Source: Siphonodentalium dalli (lineage: Eukaryota > Mollusca > Scaphopoda > Gadilida > Siphonodentaliidae). From it: 64,000 bases of DNA. The notes beneath the pieces were generated by a model, which was given only the letters and a program-made list of their open reading frames with translations, did no database searches and had not been told where the DNA came from. Position numbers and translations under genes: made by a program. The stretch's first letter is position 1, and each line of letters begins with the position of its first letter. The stretch lies in contig CP136061.1 of the NCBI GenBank assembly GCA_032622095.1, forward strand, positions 124,756,754-124,820,753. Reading direction: 5' to 3'. Positions 34,816 to 46,185 of this stretch are shown here, one piece after another.

Positions 34816-34824
34816 CTAACTAAA
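34816..34824 (+). repeat. 9-bp target site duplication, right
   Basis: CTAACTAAA, partner of 34413-34421. Confidence 0.75.
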
Positions 34825-35093
34825 TGCTATGACACATATCGATAATTATATATTGCCATGTTCAGTCTGTCTGTTGTAAATGCCATGCATGTATTATGGT
34901 GGGACTAAACATTGTTTAACGCAACACATCGATTTTGTACGGTTTTGGATAACCAAGATTACTTAATCTTGACCAGATGTTCGCTAAATATTACAGACGC
35001 ATATATATGTAGACATAATGGAGGAAACACGAAGACGTTGAACTACGAATATACATGACATTTCTCAGCAGTTATAATCACGTCCTTTCTGGT

Positions 35094-35240
35094 GGGGTCA
35101 ATTTTGGTTCTGGGGACCTGTGATCCTGGCCTGGTTCCGATGATCAAACAAGGTCGATATATATACTTTAAATTCAAGCCATAGAAGTAATAAAATTCGG
35201 GTCAGGTATTTATTCAGTATGGAACAATAAAGAGCGATAT
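35094..35240 (+). repeat. Composite relic: foldback terminus plus repeat I
   Basis: TGGGGTCAATTTTGGTTCTG followed by GGGACCTGTG matches the right terminus of the 6764-8538 foldback. It is followed by GGTTCCGATGATCAAACAAG, GGTCGATATATATA and TTATTCAGTATGGAACAATA. That order is shared with 49745-50045. The segment ends in AATAAAGAGCGATA, the recurrent core. Confidence 0.5.
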
Positions 35241-35301
35241 TTGATATTCAAATTCCTGGTATGCATGTATAGCACACTTAATGATAGTCTCAGATTTGTG
35301 T

Positions 35302-35315
35302 GGGGGGGGGGGGGG
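35302..35315 (+). repeat. G14 homopolymer
   Basis: Run of G after TTTGTGT; another G run of about 9-10 lies near 37079. Confidence 0.9.
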
Positions 35316-35621
35316 CAGGAAAATTGCTATGAATTTACCTATTTTTCCAAGTATACACACAGCCTGTCGAGCTGTCAACACTGTCGAGCGTTTAGATCTT
35401 GGATAATTGCGGAACAAATATTCAGCCTGTTCTGAAAATAAGCTCATAATTTATTCTAAAAACACAAATAATCCCACATCGGTATTATTTGAATCTGAAT
35501 GACGTGTGAACCCAAACCGACTTACCAGATATACGCTCTTTATAATATGTTTCACCTTGGCCCGCGCCATAAACATAAATAAGGGTATAGGTCCACTATG
35601 GGTTTATTTCAGAATAAAATA

Positions 35622-36014
35622 AGTTCAACGGACATGGCTCTTTCGAACCACCAAATGTTTTTCTACGTAATTTTGAGCGACGGACACGATATGTCGATAA
35701 ATAAACGAACTATTGATATACCGGTACCGGCTTCATATGCTATGAAAATCTCTAGCCAAATTCAGAGCCATTTTCAGCCGTTTTCAACTTTTCGCCAGAA
35801 ATCAGACAAACGCTCTTTATTGCTACCATATCAAGAATAGACTATCACGGAACGATCTTTTCTGTTCCATTACGTGCAATTGGCTGTTTTGTGTTTGGGA
35901 CCCAAATGCTCGTAGAAAAGTAGTTCAGATATTTATGGACCTATTTCGATACTGAGAAAAATTTAAAAGCAAGTAATAATGTGTATTTTGGAGCGCAAAC
36001 CGCCATGTGGCTTT
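35622..36014 (+). mobile_element. TTAA-type repeat C, copy 2 (uninterrupted)
   Basis: Runs from ACGGACATGGCTC to CCGCCATGTGGCTTTCC. It matches both halves of the LINE-split copy at 24961-27990 and so represents the empty site. Its terminal TTAA sites are mutated (TTCAA and TTTCC). It carries CAAACGCTCTTTATTGCTAC followed by CATATCAAGAATA. Confidence 0.75.
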
Positions 36015-36339
36015 CCATATGAACATATGTGAATATATGTAGCTCCCGGAAGTCAGCACGTTATCGGCTTATAATAGGATTTGTTATAGGTTCATAATCG
36101 GTGTAGAATCTCTTATTTTGAGTCCATAACGAACTGAAAGTGCCATTATCGACATAATAACTTACTATGAGTTCTTTACATGTATGTGCGGACAATAACA
36201 CGAATAAACCAACTCACGACATACCAGATGTAAGCTCTTTAAAATGTGTTTTCACTGTGGCCCGCGCCATAAAACGGATAACGGATATAAGTCCCACTAT
36301 CGGCCTATTTGAGAACATGGCTAACACCATTAATATCAA

Positions 36340-37290
36340 AATCTAGACTAGCGGGATTACGCCCTATATGGCTTCGGGGGCGTTGATGACTGTCCCCGGA
36401 CGGAGTATAGGAAACGCTTGTAGTACCCGTGGTATAAGCCTTATAATAATTATCTCTTTCAAACTTTTAAAGATGCATAATCCGAATTAACGCTCCCAAA
36501 TGACTATTTATTTGGCTTCAGGGGTGAAAAACACTTGATTCGAGCAGAGGAACCCACCCATCAAAGATCAGAGTGATCAGGTATCGATTTTTGAAATTTG
36601 TTATTTCTCGAAATGTGTAATTTTTTTGTGGCCCAGAAAAGAATCGTCAAACCGATGGTATCGGTCACAATTGCGGATGAAGATGGATAACTCTAAAATC
36701 AAGTGGTAATACAGCAAAATTTCATGATACGCAAGTGATAATACGGCCATATTTCGCTGAACAACATGTTGATAAATAACACTTTTTGGGGAAATTTTAT
36801 ACCATATAGTTGACAGCGGTTGGCATTATTTTGTTGTAATAAATCGATTCTAATAACAAAATCGTATTTGGCTGGCATTGCACCCTCTTCCTAACGTTGA
36901 GGCCGTAGTACAAGCCCCGAATACAACAGACTAGGGCAACTGGAGTCTACGCAAGCACAAAACAGGGCACTAGATTATAACAATTCATCAGTCAAAATAA
37001 TATATATGTAACGACACACACACAACTCATAAAAGAAAAAACAAGGTAAGTCTTCATCGCCGGTCCAGGTTCAGATTGGGGGGGGGGCTTTGTTTCTTGC
37101 TGCGGTGGCATGCACCCCATACACAATAGGCAAACACCTACTGTATATGGGCAGATAGTAATCTACTCACAAACTCACAAACCTTACATACGCTCTTCAT
37201 CGGAATTACAGCATACACATGTGGGTTGAAGGAGAGGGCTGACAGCCCTTTCAAATCTTCCCGGGTATCATCCCAAACTCCAAACTTGGT
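36340..37290. other. No gene recognised
   Basis: Unique-looking block inside repeat family H. The phrase TTATTTGAGAAC or a close form stands at both edges (near 36312 and 37289). This could mean insertion of the block with a short duplication, but no termini are recognisable. A pyrimidine-poor G run lies near 37079. Confidence 0.4.
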
Positions 37291-38314
37291 TTATTTGAGA
37301 ACCAGACAATCCCACATGAACTTATGTGAATATTATATGCCGATTATGAACGCATTTGCGCTTGCATATGTTGATTATGAACCTATATGCACGAGGGTAT
37401 GTTGAAATATTCAGCCTGTTCTGTCGAAAATCAGTACGTTATGAGCCTATAAATGTAATAGGATTTGTTTAGGTTCATAATTGGCTTAGAATCGGCTCAT
37501 TTTGAGTCCATAACGAACTGAAAATGAGAATGTTTTCGTGCCAATATATCGACTCATAATAACTTATTATAAGTTCATTATATGTGCGGACAATAACACG
37601 AATAAACCAACTAACGACTTACCAGATGTACGCTCTTTAAAATGTGTTTCCATTGTGGCCTGCGCCTTAAAATAGAATGACGGATATAAGTCCACTATCG
37701 GCCTGTTTTAAAATAAAATAATCGAACATAAACTTATGTGAGTATTATAATTATGTCGATTATGTACGTATTTGCGCGATGATCATATGTTAAATGTGAA
37801 CCTTTATGTACGAGGATATATTAAATATTCAGCCTGTTCTGTCGAAAATCAGCACGTTATGGGCCTATACATGTAGTAGGATTTGTTTTAGGTTCATCAT
37901 CGGCTTAGAATCGCCTCATGTTGAGTCGATAACGAACTGAAAATGAGTGGTTTACTGCCATTATCGACTCATAATGACAACACGAATAAACCAACTCACG
38001 ACTTACCAGATGTACGCTCTTTAAAATGTGTTTTCAGTCCATATCAGTCCACTATTGGCTTATCGCATAAGAAAATAATCCAATATTAACCTATGTGAAT
38101 ATTATAGGTCGATTGTGACCGATTGTGATTCGAGGATATGTTGACATATTAGCTTCAATCGGGTCACCGAACATAACATTTGGAGTCAATTTCCCTATAT
38201 TTCCTAGACAGCGTACTGCATGCACTATGTAGGGTTTATATCACAGGACATATTGAGAGCATGTTATGTTCGTTTCACGCCCTATAAGGAGGGACACTAA
38301 CTAAGGAGAACACC

Positions 38315-38625
38315 ATAGTGGTTCTAACCCCGGGTGAAAGTCCTTCAATGTTCTGTATTCCCATTCTGTGAACCCACACGCGCCGTTCTATATTGTGAGT
38401 GATGGGGTCGAACAGTAACTTCACATCGTACACACCACGGGACAGGACAATGGCTTTTTAATTTTTTACACCAATTAAGGGAAGGGATATCGGTTTTCGT
38501 CCCGGATGAAAGTCCTTCAAAAGTCTACATGCTTGTTCCGTAGACTCACTCGAGGAGTCCATCATTATGTGTGGCGAGGTTGAACAGTAACTCCCCGTCA
38601 TAAAGCCAATGGTTTCTGCGTAGAC
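38315..38625 (-). repeat. Diverged tandem duplication with similar translation
   Basis: Two copies of about 140 bp (38315-38455 and 38475-38625) share GGATGAAAGTCCTTCAA-type sequence. On the minus strand one copy reads LLFDPITHNIERRV and IQNIEGLSPGVRT. In the same relative frame the other reads LLFNLATHNDGLLE and TFEGLSSGTKT, but with stops. This suggests a decayed coding ancestor. No family is recognised. Confidence 0.4.
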
Positions 38626-38659
38626 AGTGTTAGTCGTATTGAATACGTCGATCAAGTTT

Positions 38660-39297
38660 GATATATTCTGTCAATGAAATTATAATTGGAATTCTGAGAT
38701 CTAAATGAAATACCAAGGTGAGTAGCAGTTTATTTCCAATCAGATGTAATTATGCTGTCATCTGGAATAAATAGTGACTTAATTTTGTTTCATGAGGTGT
38801 TTGTATTGTGCAGAAAGGCAACGCCTTGTTAAATTTTGCCATATGCCATAGCCGGGCGTGCATGTATGTACGTACGTAAGTCACACCCATCACCAATGTT
38901 AATGGGTGAGAATAGCCATGGGTGCATGATTGTCCCTCTTACTTCCTTCGTAATGTTCGAATCATTGCTTCCAAAAACATGGCCAGATTCTCAGTTACAA
39001 TTTCGGCAATACTTAGTTAATGGGTTTGATAAAGGCAACATATGTCTGCCTGATGTAGTGTTCGGTTATTCCGCATAGATCAATTTTAGTTTCATCAAGA
39101 GCGTGTGCTAAATAGCCATCGCTTGGCGTATAACACACGTAGAATTCACAAATACTGTTAACAGCAGCGTTAATTTCAGTTATCGGTTTCTATCTAAGCG
39201 TGGGAAACAATCAGAATGCCATCATCGACTCCGCAGTACAGAATAGCGACGAGCCCGACTAGGATCGCGACCAGTAAATCCCTCAACAGACGTATGT
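38660..39297. other. No gene recognised
   Basis: Frame of 80 codons at 38836-39078 has no domain; nothing repeats within the window. Confidence 0.4.
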
Positions 39298-39304
39298 GTG
39301 CGTT

Positions 39305-39730
39305 TAAAAATGAGATTTGATTACCCTGGGAATACCCACAAACCGACCGATAATCGGTTTACGCACAAGAGTACCATATTATTACCTGTGTGCAGAGTCG
39401 TCCGTTTAACTTTTATTTACGGCAATAAACCAAATGACACATGCCGTGCACGAAGTCCATTTGACACTAACGGTAATAAAGTTATCTAATCTTTAAAATG
39501 AGATTTGAGTACCTTGGGAATACCCATACATCGACATATAATTGTTTTACGCATCCAAAATACCCTCGGATTACCCGTATGCAGAGTTGTGACATTTACT
39601 TTCAATTAGGGGTGTATAGGTACCCTGTGGACGAGAAACATTTTCTTACGTCATCCGCGTGCTCTCTATTTACGGCAACACACCAAATGACACTGTCATG
39701 TCGTGAACCAAGTAAATTTGACAGTATGCA
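39305..39730 (+). repeat. Imperfect tandem duplication of about 190-230 bp
   Basis: AATGAGATTTGATTACCCTG at 39308 recurs as AATGAGATTTGAGTACCTTG near 39497. Later blocks (TATTTACGGCAATAAACCAA and ATTTACGGCAACACACCAAA) correspond as well. The second copy has an extra block around 39605-39655. The 63- and 100-codon frames over it are by-products. Confidence 0.6.
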
Positions 39731-40502
39731 GTTCTCTTATCTTTGTAACAACGCTGTAGAGATTATATATTTTTATTACACACTTAGACGTGATTTATAA
39801 GGATTAAAATGATAATGTCACACCTGTGAATTACGTCACCGGTGAGAGCACGCGATTTTGGACAGTTCCGCTCTAAGCCGGAACTATTTTCACTTTCTGC
39901 GGCTCAAACATGCGGTTGAAGTTGAACAGAAACGAACTACTAACGATGATGCAGAAGCAATTAATAAACTGGTAAAATGAAGAAGAATCTTACCTATTAT
40001 CGACTCCGATGATTCGGACGATGTCATATATATTCCAGTCAAATTAACTATGAACAATTCCATGTGAACAATAAATTTATCCAGTTCCGAGCTGAATTTC
40101 CACGTGTTGCTCTTCGAGAGTTTGTTTACGTCGATGATTAAAATATCGTCACTTCGAAACTTATCTTTCTACTTTTAGCACGATTTCCAAACATTTCCTG
40201 TTTGAACCAACATTATTTACACACACTATCAGAATCTTCACAATATCCCGTTCCAAGTGCCATGCTTGTTCGGTCAGAATAAACACAATTTTTACAGAAA
40301 ATTTCCGAAACTTTAAAAAATGAATCGCATCAAATTATGAGGTCAATCGGTATCGTTACGTCGCAATTATTTAAATTATTTGTCCATCCGCGTAACTGCA
40401 CGCGCAACTGTACGTTGGGGTTCAAAATGGGAGAATCAGCTGATCTGGGCTTATTTTGTCACATCTTCTCTTTAGAATTAGCAACTTTTAGTGGTTGAAA
40501 GT
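39731..40502. other. No gene recognised
   Basis: Non-coding flank of the twin foldbacks; contains AATGTCACACCTGTGAATTA, echoed near 40728. Confidence 0.4.
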
Positions 40503-40685
40503 GTGTAATAAACAGAATAATCAATTGGTTTCGATGATTACGTGACATAATTCACTCGGGTAGCCGGTCTTATTGATAAAACCCTCGTTCGATCAGCTCA
40601 CCCGTGTTTTACCAGGCCCGGCTCCCCTCGTGAAATATGTCACGTAATCATCGAAACCAATTGATTACTCTCTATTTATTACACG
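40503..40685. repeat. Foldback G, copy 1
   Basis: GTGTAATAAACAGAATAATC at the left pairs with GATTACTCTCTATTTATTAC plus AC at the right. The arms are about 52 bp and include CAATTGGTTTCGATGATTAC, GTGACATAATTCAC and their complements. The GC-richer loop contains ACCCTCGTTCGATCAGCTC. Non-coding. Confidence 0.7.
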
Positions 40686-40891
40686 CCTATGTGTGATTTC
40701 CATTGAAAACGGCGTTAATTAAAAATGGTAATGTCACTAGTGAATTATGTCATTTCTCACGACGTCATTGAAGTTATGTCGCTTACTGATCTAGACTGAA
40801 TTTTCTATGATTGATCTTTCTCCACACCGAGACTTTCATGCATTAGTTCTGGGGGTTTTAATAATATTTGGCGAACCAAATTGATGCAGAA

Positions 40892-41068
40892 GTGTAATAA
40901 ATAGTGTAATCAATTAGTTCCGAGCATTATGTTAAATAATTCACTCGAGGCGAGAGACGTTTATGTAAGAAACTCGTGCGCTAACGCGCACTCGTTTCTT
41001 ACCCACGTCTCTTGCCTCTCGTGAATTATTAAACGTAATTCTCGAAACCAATTAATTACTCTCTATAT
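40892..41068. repeat. Foldback G, copy 2
   Basis: Second copy, about 390 bp downstream, with the same edges (GTGTAATAAATAGTGTAATC and its complement) and the same AATTCACTCG / CGTGAATTAT boundary of the loop. The loop here is GTAAGAAACTCGTGCGCTAA and on, itself self-complementary (AAGAAACGAGTG / CACTCGTTTCTT). Confidence 0.7.
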
Positions 41069-41845
41069 CTAAACGTATGAACTACATACTACTTATCACT
41101 AGTAAAGGTTTTGAAATATAAATTGTCTTATATTAGTGATATCAAGCGGTAAACTGTTCAAGTGATCACAACTCCTGGTCGTGCCAATGCCATTTTGAAA
41201 AGCTGATTTTAACTTCCATGCATCCACCCAGGTGTGCTTTAATCGATGGGCTCGATGACCTGATTGCCAGAATCGAATCTGATGTATGCAAAAATAAGCA
41301 TGACGTCGTACTGATTGTGAGTATATATATAATCGGGTACATCATAGAGATGCCGACTATAGTTTATATCTTAGTTTGGTGGAGAATTCCCATGCAGTTA
41401 CCCGACAAAATTGTAGCCGACACGATAATTTCAATTTCACACATTATAATTAATAGATAATAGCAACATGACGTAACATCTTGTTTCACATATCATACAC
41501 AACATGATACAATGTCGTACGATATATAAACCAATAACTTGCACGAGATGATTTTACTCAGCTATATTTGACCGAACATACACATGACGGTACGATATTT
41601 AAACTATTATCCCGTACAGAGTCCAAGTATTCAATGAGTCCTATTTCGACCTCTCTGAAAACACGTTTGAAATATCCCAGTGAATTGTCGATTTTCATGT
41701 ACTTCTTCGTTCGCGATATTAGCGTTTTATGGTCACATTATTTTGCCTATTCTTTGTCTCATAGAAGATATTTGATAAAGAGCGCTGTATAGTTACATAT
41801 ATACTAAAATTAAGATTACATATATATTTACTATTAAATATTATA
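41069..41845. other. No gene recognised
   Basis: The frame at 41218-41460 (80 codons) has no domain. An isolated TAAAGAGCG core occurs near 41776. Confidence 0.4.
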
Positions 41846-42361
41846 TTAAAGATACGGGCGGCGTTGGCGGTGGGTTTGCTGTTAAAATATTTACCTCCCT
41901 CAAAAATAATATTAAAATATAGACAGACTTTGTTCTTATACGAATCGGAAATATGGCATAAACAGTATGTTATTGTCAAATGTTTTTCCTTTGTTATGTA
42001 AACAAAAGCAAAAAACGTTACATAACCTGACTTTTGTTTAGATCCGGATATGGTAAACATAAAGAGCGTTGTTTGTTACTATTTTCCTGATATGGAAATA
42101 ATAAAGAGCGTTTATATCATGTGTGTGTTATTAACAAATAGAATTGCACTGTGTTATGTAAACAGAAGCAAAACTTCTATAACACGAGCAGGTTCATTTT
42201 TACGTACACCATCGTACGTCTTGACGACAATATACTATTTACGCGCTGATTATGTTTGGCATATGAGCAAAACTATATATATATTTTTTAATATTCCTTC
42301 TGTTGATGGCGATTTGAACAAATATGAATATTTCTGCAACGAACGCCGCCCGTGCCTTTAA
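41846..42361 (+). mobile_element. TTAA element B, copy 2
   Basis: Left end TTAAAGATACGGGCGGCGTT and right end CCGCCCGTGCCTTTAA, both with intact TTAA. Its layout is identical to element A: arms related by inversion and two central TAAAGAGCG cores (near 42060 and 42100). It stands directly against the truncated start of an L2-like LINE. Confidence 0.8.
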
Positions 42362-43670
42362 ATATACTTACTGTAAACACTTGAAAGACAATAATTTAGA
42401 AGAAAACTTTCAGTCAGCTTACAAGAAAAATCACTGTACGGAGACAGCCTTGACTCGAATTTTTAACGACTTGCTGTGTGCGACAGATGAGGGCAAACTC
42501 TCCATTCTTACATGCCTTGACCTCTCTGCGGCGTTTGACACGCTCGATCATTCCATCCTGTTAAAACGCCTTTCTGTGACTTTCGGAATGTCCGGCACGG
42601 TATTAAAGTGGTTCCATTCTTACGTAACCGAGAGAACTCAATCAGTTATTGTTAATTCTACGACGTCTAACCCCGTGCATCTATCATATGGAGTGCCCCA
42701 AGGTTCTGTGCTGGGACCTGTACTATATCTCGTTTACACACAGCCTCTTGGAAACATCATCGAAAAACACAACATTCAGTATCACATGTATGCAGACGAT
42801 ACCCAAATGTACATATCAGTTGAGCCATCGATCTTAGACGAAGCAATTTCTCAAGTTCAGACATGCGTTTCAGAAGTTAAAACATGGATGGAGATCAACA
42901 AACTCAAACTTAACGAAAGCAAAACTGAAATTATGCTTTGTGGAACTAACGCTCGGTTGAAGGGGGTCAGTCTTAATGCCACGCTCATCGGCGACAGTGT
43001 AATTGAATTTTCTGATGTTATTAAAAACCTCGGTGTGACCATCGACAAAAACTTCTCAATGTCATCTCACATCAGCAACCTATGCAGGTCCTTATATATG
43101 GAGCTCCGGCGCATTTCGCATGTACGTCCATATATCTCCGAACAATCCACACAAATATTGATGTCCTCATTTGTGTTATCCAAAATCGATTACTGTAATT
43201 CTATTTTAGCAGGACTCCCAGATTATCAACTTCACAAACTTCAATTTTTTTTTAATATTGCTGCAAAAATTGTGTGCCGTGCAGGCAAATTTGATCATGT
43301 TACCCCACTGTTGTATAAATTACATTGGCTTCCCATATTTGAACGAATTGTGTACAAACATGCTACTTTGTGTTATAGAAAGTCGGATATTGATAATGCT
43401 TTGCCACCATATATTGATACATTGTTGGTCAAATATGTACCTGCTCGACCACTTCGATCACAGGATGCGAATGCGATGGTTGTACCTAAACGAGATCTGA
43501 TGTACTTTGGTCGCCGTTCTTTCGAGGTCTACGGGCCGACCATTTGGAACAACCTTCCCAAAGAGGTGAAACAGTCTGACTGTTTGGAAACATTCAAATC
43601 GGCCCTAAAAACTCACCTATTCATCTCCCATTTCGGACAAATAACATCAGAAAACGTTGAGGAGACTTAA
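42362..43670 (+). CDS. L2/CR1-like LINE reverse transcriptase, 5'-truncated open frame
   Basis: About 436 codons with no stop. The frame starts inside the RT (LKDNNLEENFQSAYKKNHCT, then ETALTRIFNDLL). It contains motif A LTCLDLSAAFDTLDHSILL, WFHSYVTERTQSVIV, motif B YGVPQGSVLGPVLYLVYT, motif C YHMYADDTQMYI and LKLNESKTEIMLCG. The C-terminal part LHWLPIFERIVYKHATLCYR, GRRSFEVYGPTIWNNLPKEV and TFKSALKTHLF is the usual end of L2/CR1 ORF2. No zinc knuckle, as expected for that clade. The frame opens upstream into the neighbouring B element, so no natural start exists. The endonuclease and RT motifs 0-1 are missing, so the copy is not autonomous. Confidence 0.85.
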
Positions 43671-43808
43671 TTATTGAAATACATGCATATTATTTATTGC
43701 GTATATGCTATAGTGTGAATGTGTGTGACTGCGTTTGTGTGAATTGTTCAGCGCCATGAGCCATACGGGATATGGCGCTATACAAATACTCTATATTATT
43801 ATTATTAT
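42362..43808 (+). mobile_element. L2/CR1-like LINE, 5'-truncated, with (ATT)n tail
   Basis: After the ORF stop the 3' UTR ends in CAGCGCCATGAGCC, then ATATGGCGCTATACAAATAC, then (ATT)n at 43796-43808. This GCGCC...GGCGC stem followed by TATA-AAAT and ATT repeats is the characteristic 3' end of L2-type LINEs. Confidence 0.8.
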
Positions 43809-43939
43809 AGATATTTCTTCCTGGTATATCTGGGTATATGGAAGTAATTGGCTTTGAGTCACATGTAACTTTCTGCTTAAGCTCTGCAAGGAGCTAGGAA
43901 ATGACTCTATATAAGCACCTGACGCTTGTTGTCAAATCA

Positions 43940-44055
43940 TCTATAAGGTTGAGCCGTGAGTCTGTATATATAACCGCGATACGAGAAAGGTTGAGCCATT
44001 GCCATGGATTGGCGTCCGTCGTCCGTGTGTGCGTGTGTCCGTCAACAATTTCCTT
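43940..44055 (+). repeat. Leader of tandem array M1 with GTCCGT-rich segment
   Basis: Contains GATTGGCGTCCGTCGTCCGT, GTGTGCGTGTGTCCGTCAAC. The complement of a similar segment closes array M2 at 51300-51345. This leader is joined to the tandem units that follow. Confidence 0.65.
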
Positions 44056-45475
44056 TCCCGCGGGCTACAGGTCATAACTTTGGTCTGATCTTTATGAAAT
44101 TTGTCATGAATGTTGCCATTGACATGTAGATGGGAACGAGTCATTTTGGGGTCATTCGGCAAAAACACATGGCCACGAGCAGCCATTTTGGATTTCAAAA
44201 TTCAATCCATTGGCGCGGGCTACAGGTCATACTGCTCGTCTGATCATCATGAAATGTGTCATGGATGTTAATATTGACATGTAGATGGGAACGAGTCATT
44301 TTTGGGTCGTTCGGCCAAAACATATGGCCGCCAGCAGCCATCTTGGATTTTACTCTTTGCATGACTAAATCCGTTGGCACGGGCTACAGGTCGTAGCTTT
44401 GGTCAGATCTTCATCAAATTTGTCATGGATGTTAATAATGACATGTAGATGGGAACGAGTCATTTTGGGGTCATTCGGCCAAAAATCATGGCCACCAGCA
44501 GCCATCTTGGATTTTACTCTATGCATGACTAAATCCTTTGGCGCGGCCTAGAGGTCGTAGCTTTGGTCAGATCTTCTTAATATTGACATGTAGATGGGAA
44601 CGAGTCATTTTTGGGTCGTTCGGCCAAAACATATGGCCGCCAGCAGCCATCTTGGATTTTACTCTTTGCATGACTAAATCCGTTGGCACGGGCTACAGGT
44701 CGTAGCTTTGGTCAGATCTTCATCAAATTTGTCATGGATGTTAACAATGACATGTAGATGGGAACGAGTCATTTTGGGGTCATTCGGCTAAAAAACATGG
44801 CCGCAAGGAGCCATCTTGGATTTTACTCTTTGCATGACTAAATCCTTTGGCGCGGGCTACAGGTCGTAGCTTTGGTCAGATCTTCATGAAATTTGTCATG
44901 GATGTTAATAATGACATGTAGATGGGAACGAGTCATTTTGGGGTCATTCGGCCAAAAATCATGGCCACCAGCAGCCATCTTGGATTTTACTCTATGCATG
45001 ACTAAATCCTTTGGCGCGGCCTAGAGGTCGTAGCTTTGGTCAGATCTTCGTGGAATTTGTCATGGATGTTAAAAATGACATGTAGATGGGAACGAGTCGT
45101 TTTGGGGTCATTCGGCCAAAAAACCTGGCCGCCAGCAGCCATCTTGGATTTTACTCTTTGTATGACTAAATCCTTTGGTGCGGGGCTACAGGTCGTACCT
45201 TTGGTCCGATCTTTATGAAATTTGTCATGAATGTTGACATTGTCATGTAGATGGGAACGAGTTATTATGTTCGGCTAAAAAAACATGGCCGCCAGCAGCC
45301 ATCTTGGATTTTACTCTTTGCATGACTAAATCCTTTGACACAGGCTACAGGTCGTATCTTTTGTCAGATCATCATGAAATTTGTACTGGATGTTAATAAT
45401 TACATGTAAATGGGAACGAGTCTTTTGTGGTCATTCGGCCATCTTAGATTTTACTCTTTGCATAACTAGGCCTTT
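44056..45475 (+). repeat. Tandem array M1, about nine units of 160-165 bp
   Basis: Units begin near 44061, 44216, 44380, 44544, 44689, 44854, 45014, 45181 and 45341. Each has GGGCTACAGGTCGTAGCTTT, GACATGTAGATGGGAACGAG, TTCGGCCAAAAAACATGGCC, CAGCAGCCATCTTGGATTTT and CATGACTAAATCC. One unit (44544) is shortened and the last is decayed. Short frames crossing the array are by-products of the unit. It carries no gene. Confidence 0.85.
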
Positions 45476-46081
45476 CAACTTTCCACATTCCTAATCACTC
45501 CATTGACTTTAACACATGGAATTATTCCCTTTACAAGTTGAGCTACAGTGTCATTGACACTTCCATACTTTAATTTACTCCAATATCACGAAGAGTTACA
45601 AACATATGTGCATGAACATAAAGTTAATATATGCATGGTAGCCGTTTGACACCCGGGTATGACAATGGTATGTACCTTATGGCAGGTTGTATCATTGTAT
45701 ATCACCACCGATGTAACATATACAGCTCAGGATTTCAGTATTCCAAAAGCAAGTATATTGCCAGTATTATATTACTTCAATTGACAAAGCACTGTTTTAG
45801 TTTCGGTCTGATTCAACAGCCAGTCTTGGCGTCCAAAACATCGAATGCATGACCAGATACCAACCGATTGTATACTTCATGATTTGTTTGAAGGAATTAT
45901 GCATGAAGTTATATATTGTGACGTATGGTTTTCAAGCATGAGCACATGGAAGCGTGCATTCTAAGCGCTATTAAAAAATTTCGCTAGGCCATTTCATTGT
46001 CCCACCGGGCTCGGGAACGTTCCACTGAAAATGCAGAATATAGCAACTGAGTTGACAAAATTAGGTTGTTAAATATACGTT
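45476..46081. other. No gene recognised
   Basis: AT-rich sequence with one 73-codon frame lacking any domain. Confidence 0.45.
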
Positions 46082-46180
46082 ATAAGCACGGCGTCCGATT
46101 TATAAGTGAAATAAAGATCACAAGCGCCCTCCGGGCGCGCGTGGTATTTATTTCACTTATAAATCGGACGCCGTGCTTAT
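46082..46180. repeat. Perfect 34-bp inverted repeat with CpG-rich loop
   Basis: ATAAGCACGGCGTCCGATTT and 14 more bases (46082-46115) pair exactly with 46147-46180. The 31-bp loop contains GCGCCCTCCGGGCGC, a hairpin within the hairpin. The arms continue outwards at lower identity. Non-coding. Confidence 0.8.
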
Positions 46181-46185
46181 TACAT

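Larger units (their letters stand above)
35418..38100 (+). repeat. Degenerate repeat family H, about four copies
   Basis: A unit containing ATTCAGCCTGTTCTG, GGTTCATAATCGGCTTAGAA, GAGTCCATAACGAACTGAAA and CTTACCAGATGTACGCTCTT recurs near 35418-35620, 36030-36340, 37330-37720 and 37720-38080. The last two are adjacent. The first pair is separated by repeat C copy 2, and a 950-bp unrelated block (36340-37290) separates the second and third. All copies carry a form of the CGCTCTTTA core. Non-coding. Confidence 0.6.

Noticed and set aside
42324-42361. Natural start of the L2-like ORF
   Set aside because: The first 12 codons come from element B; the true ORF start was lost by 5' truncation.
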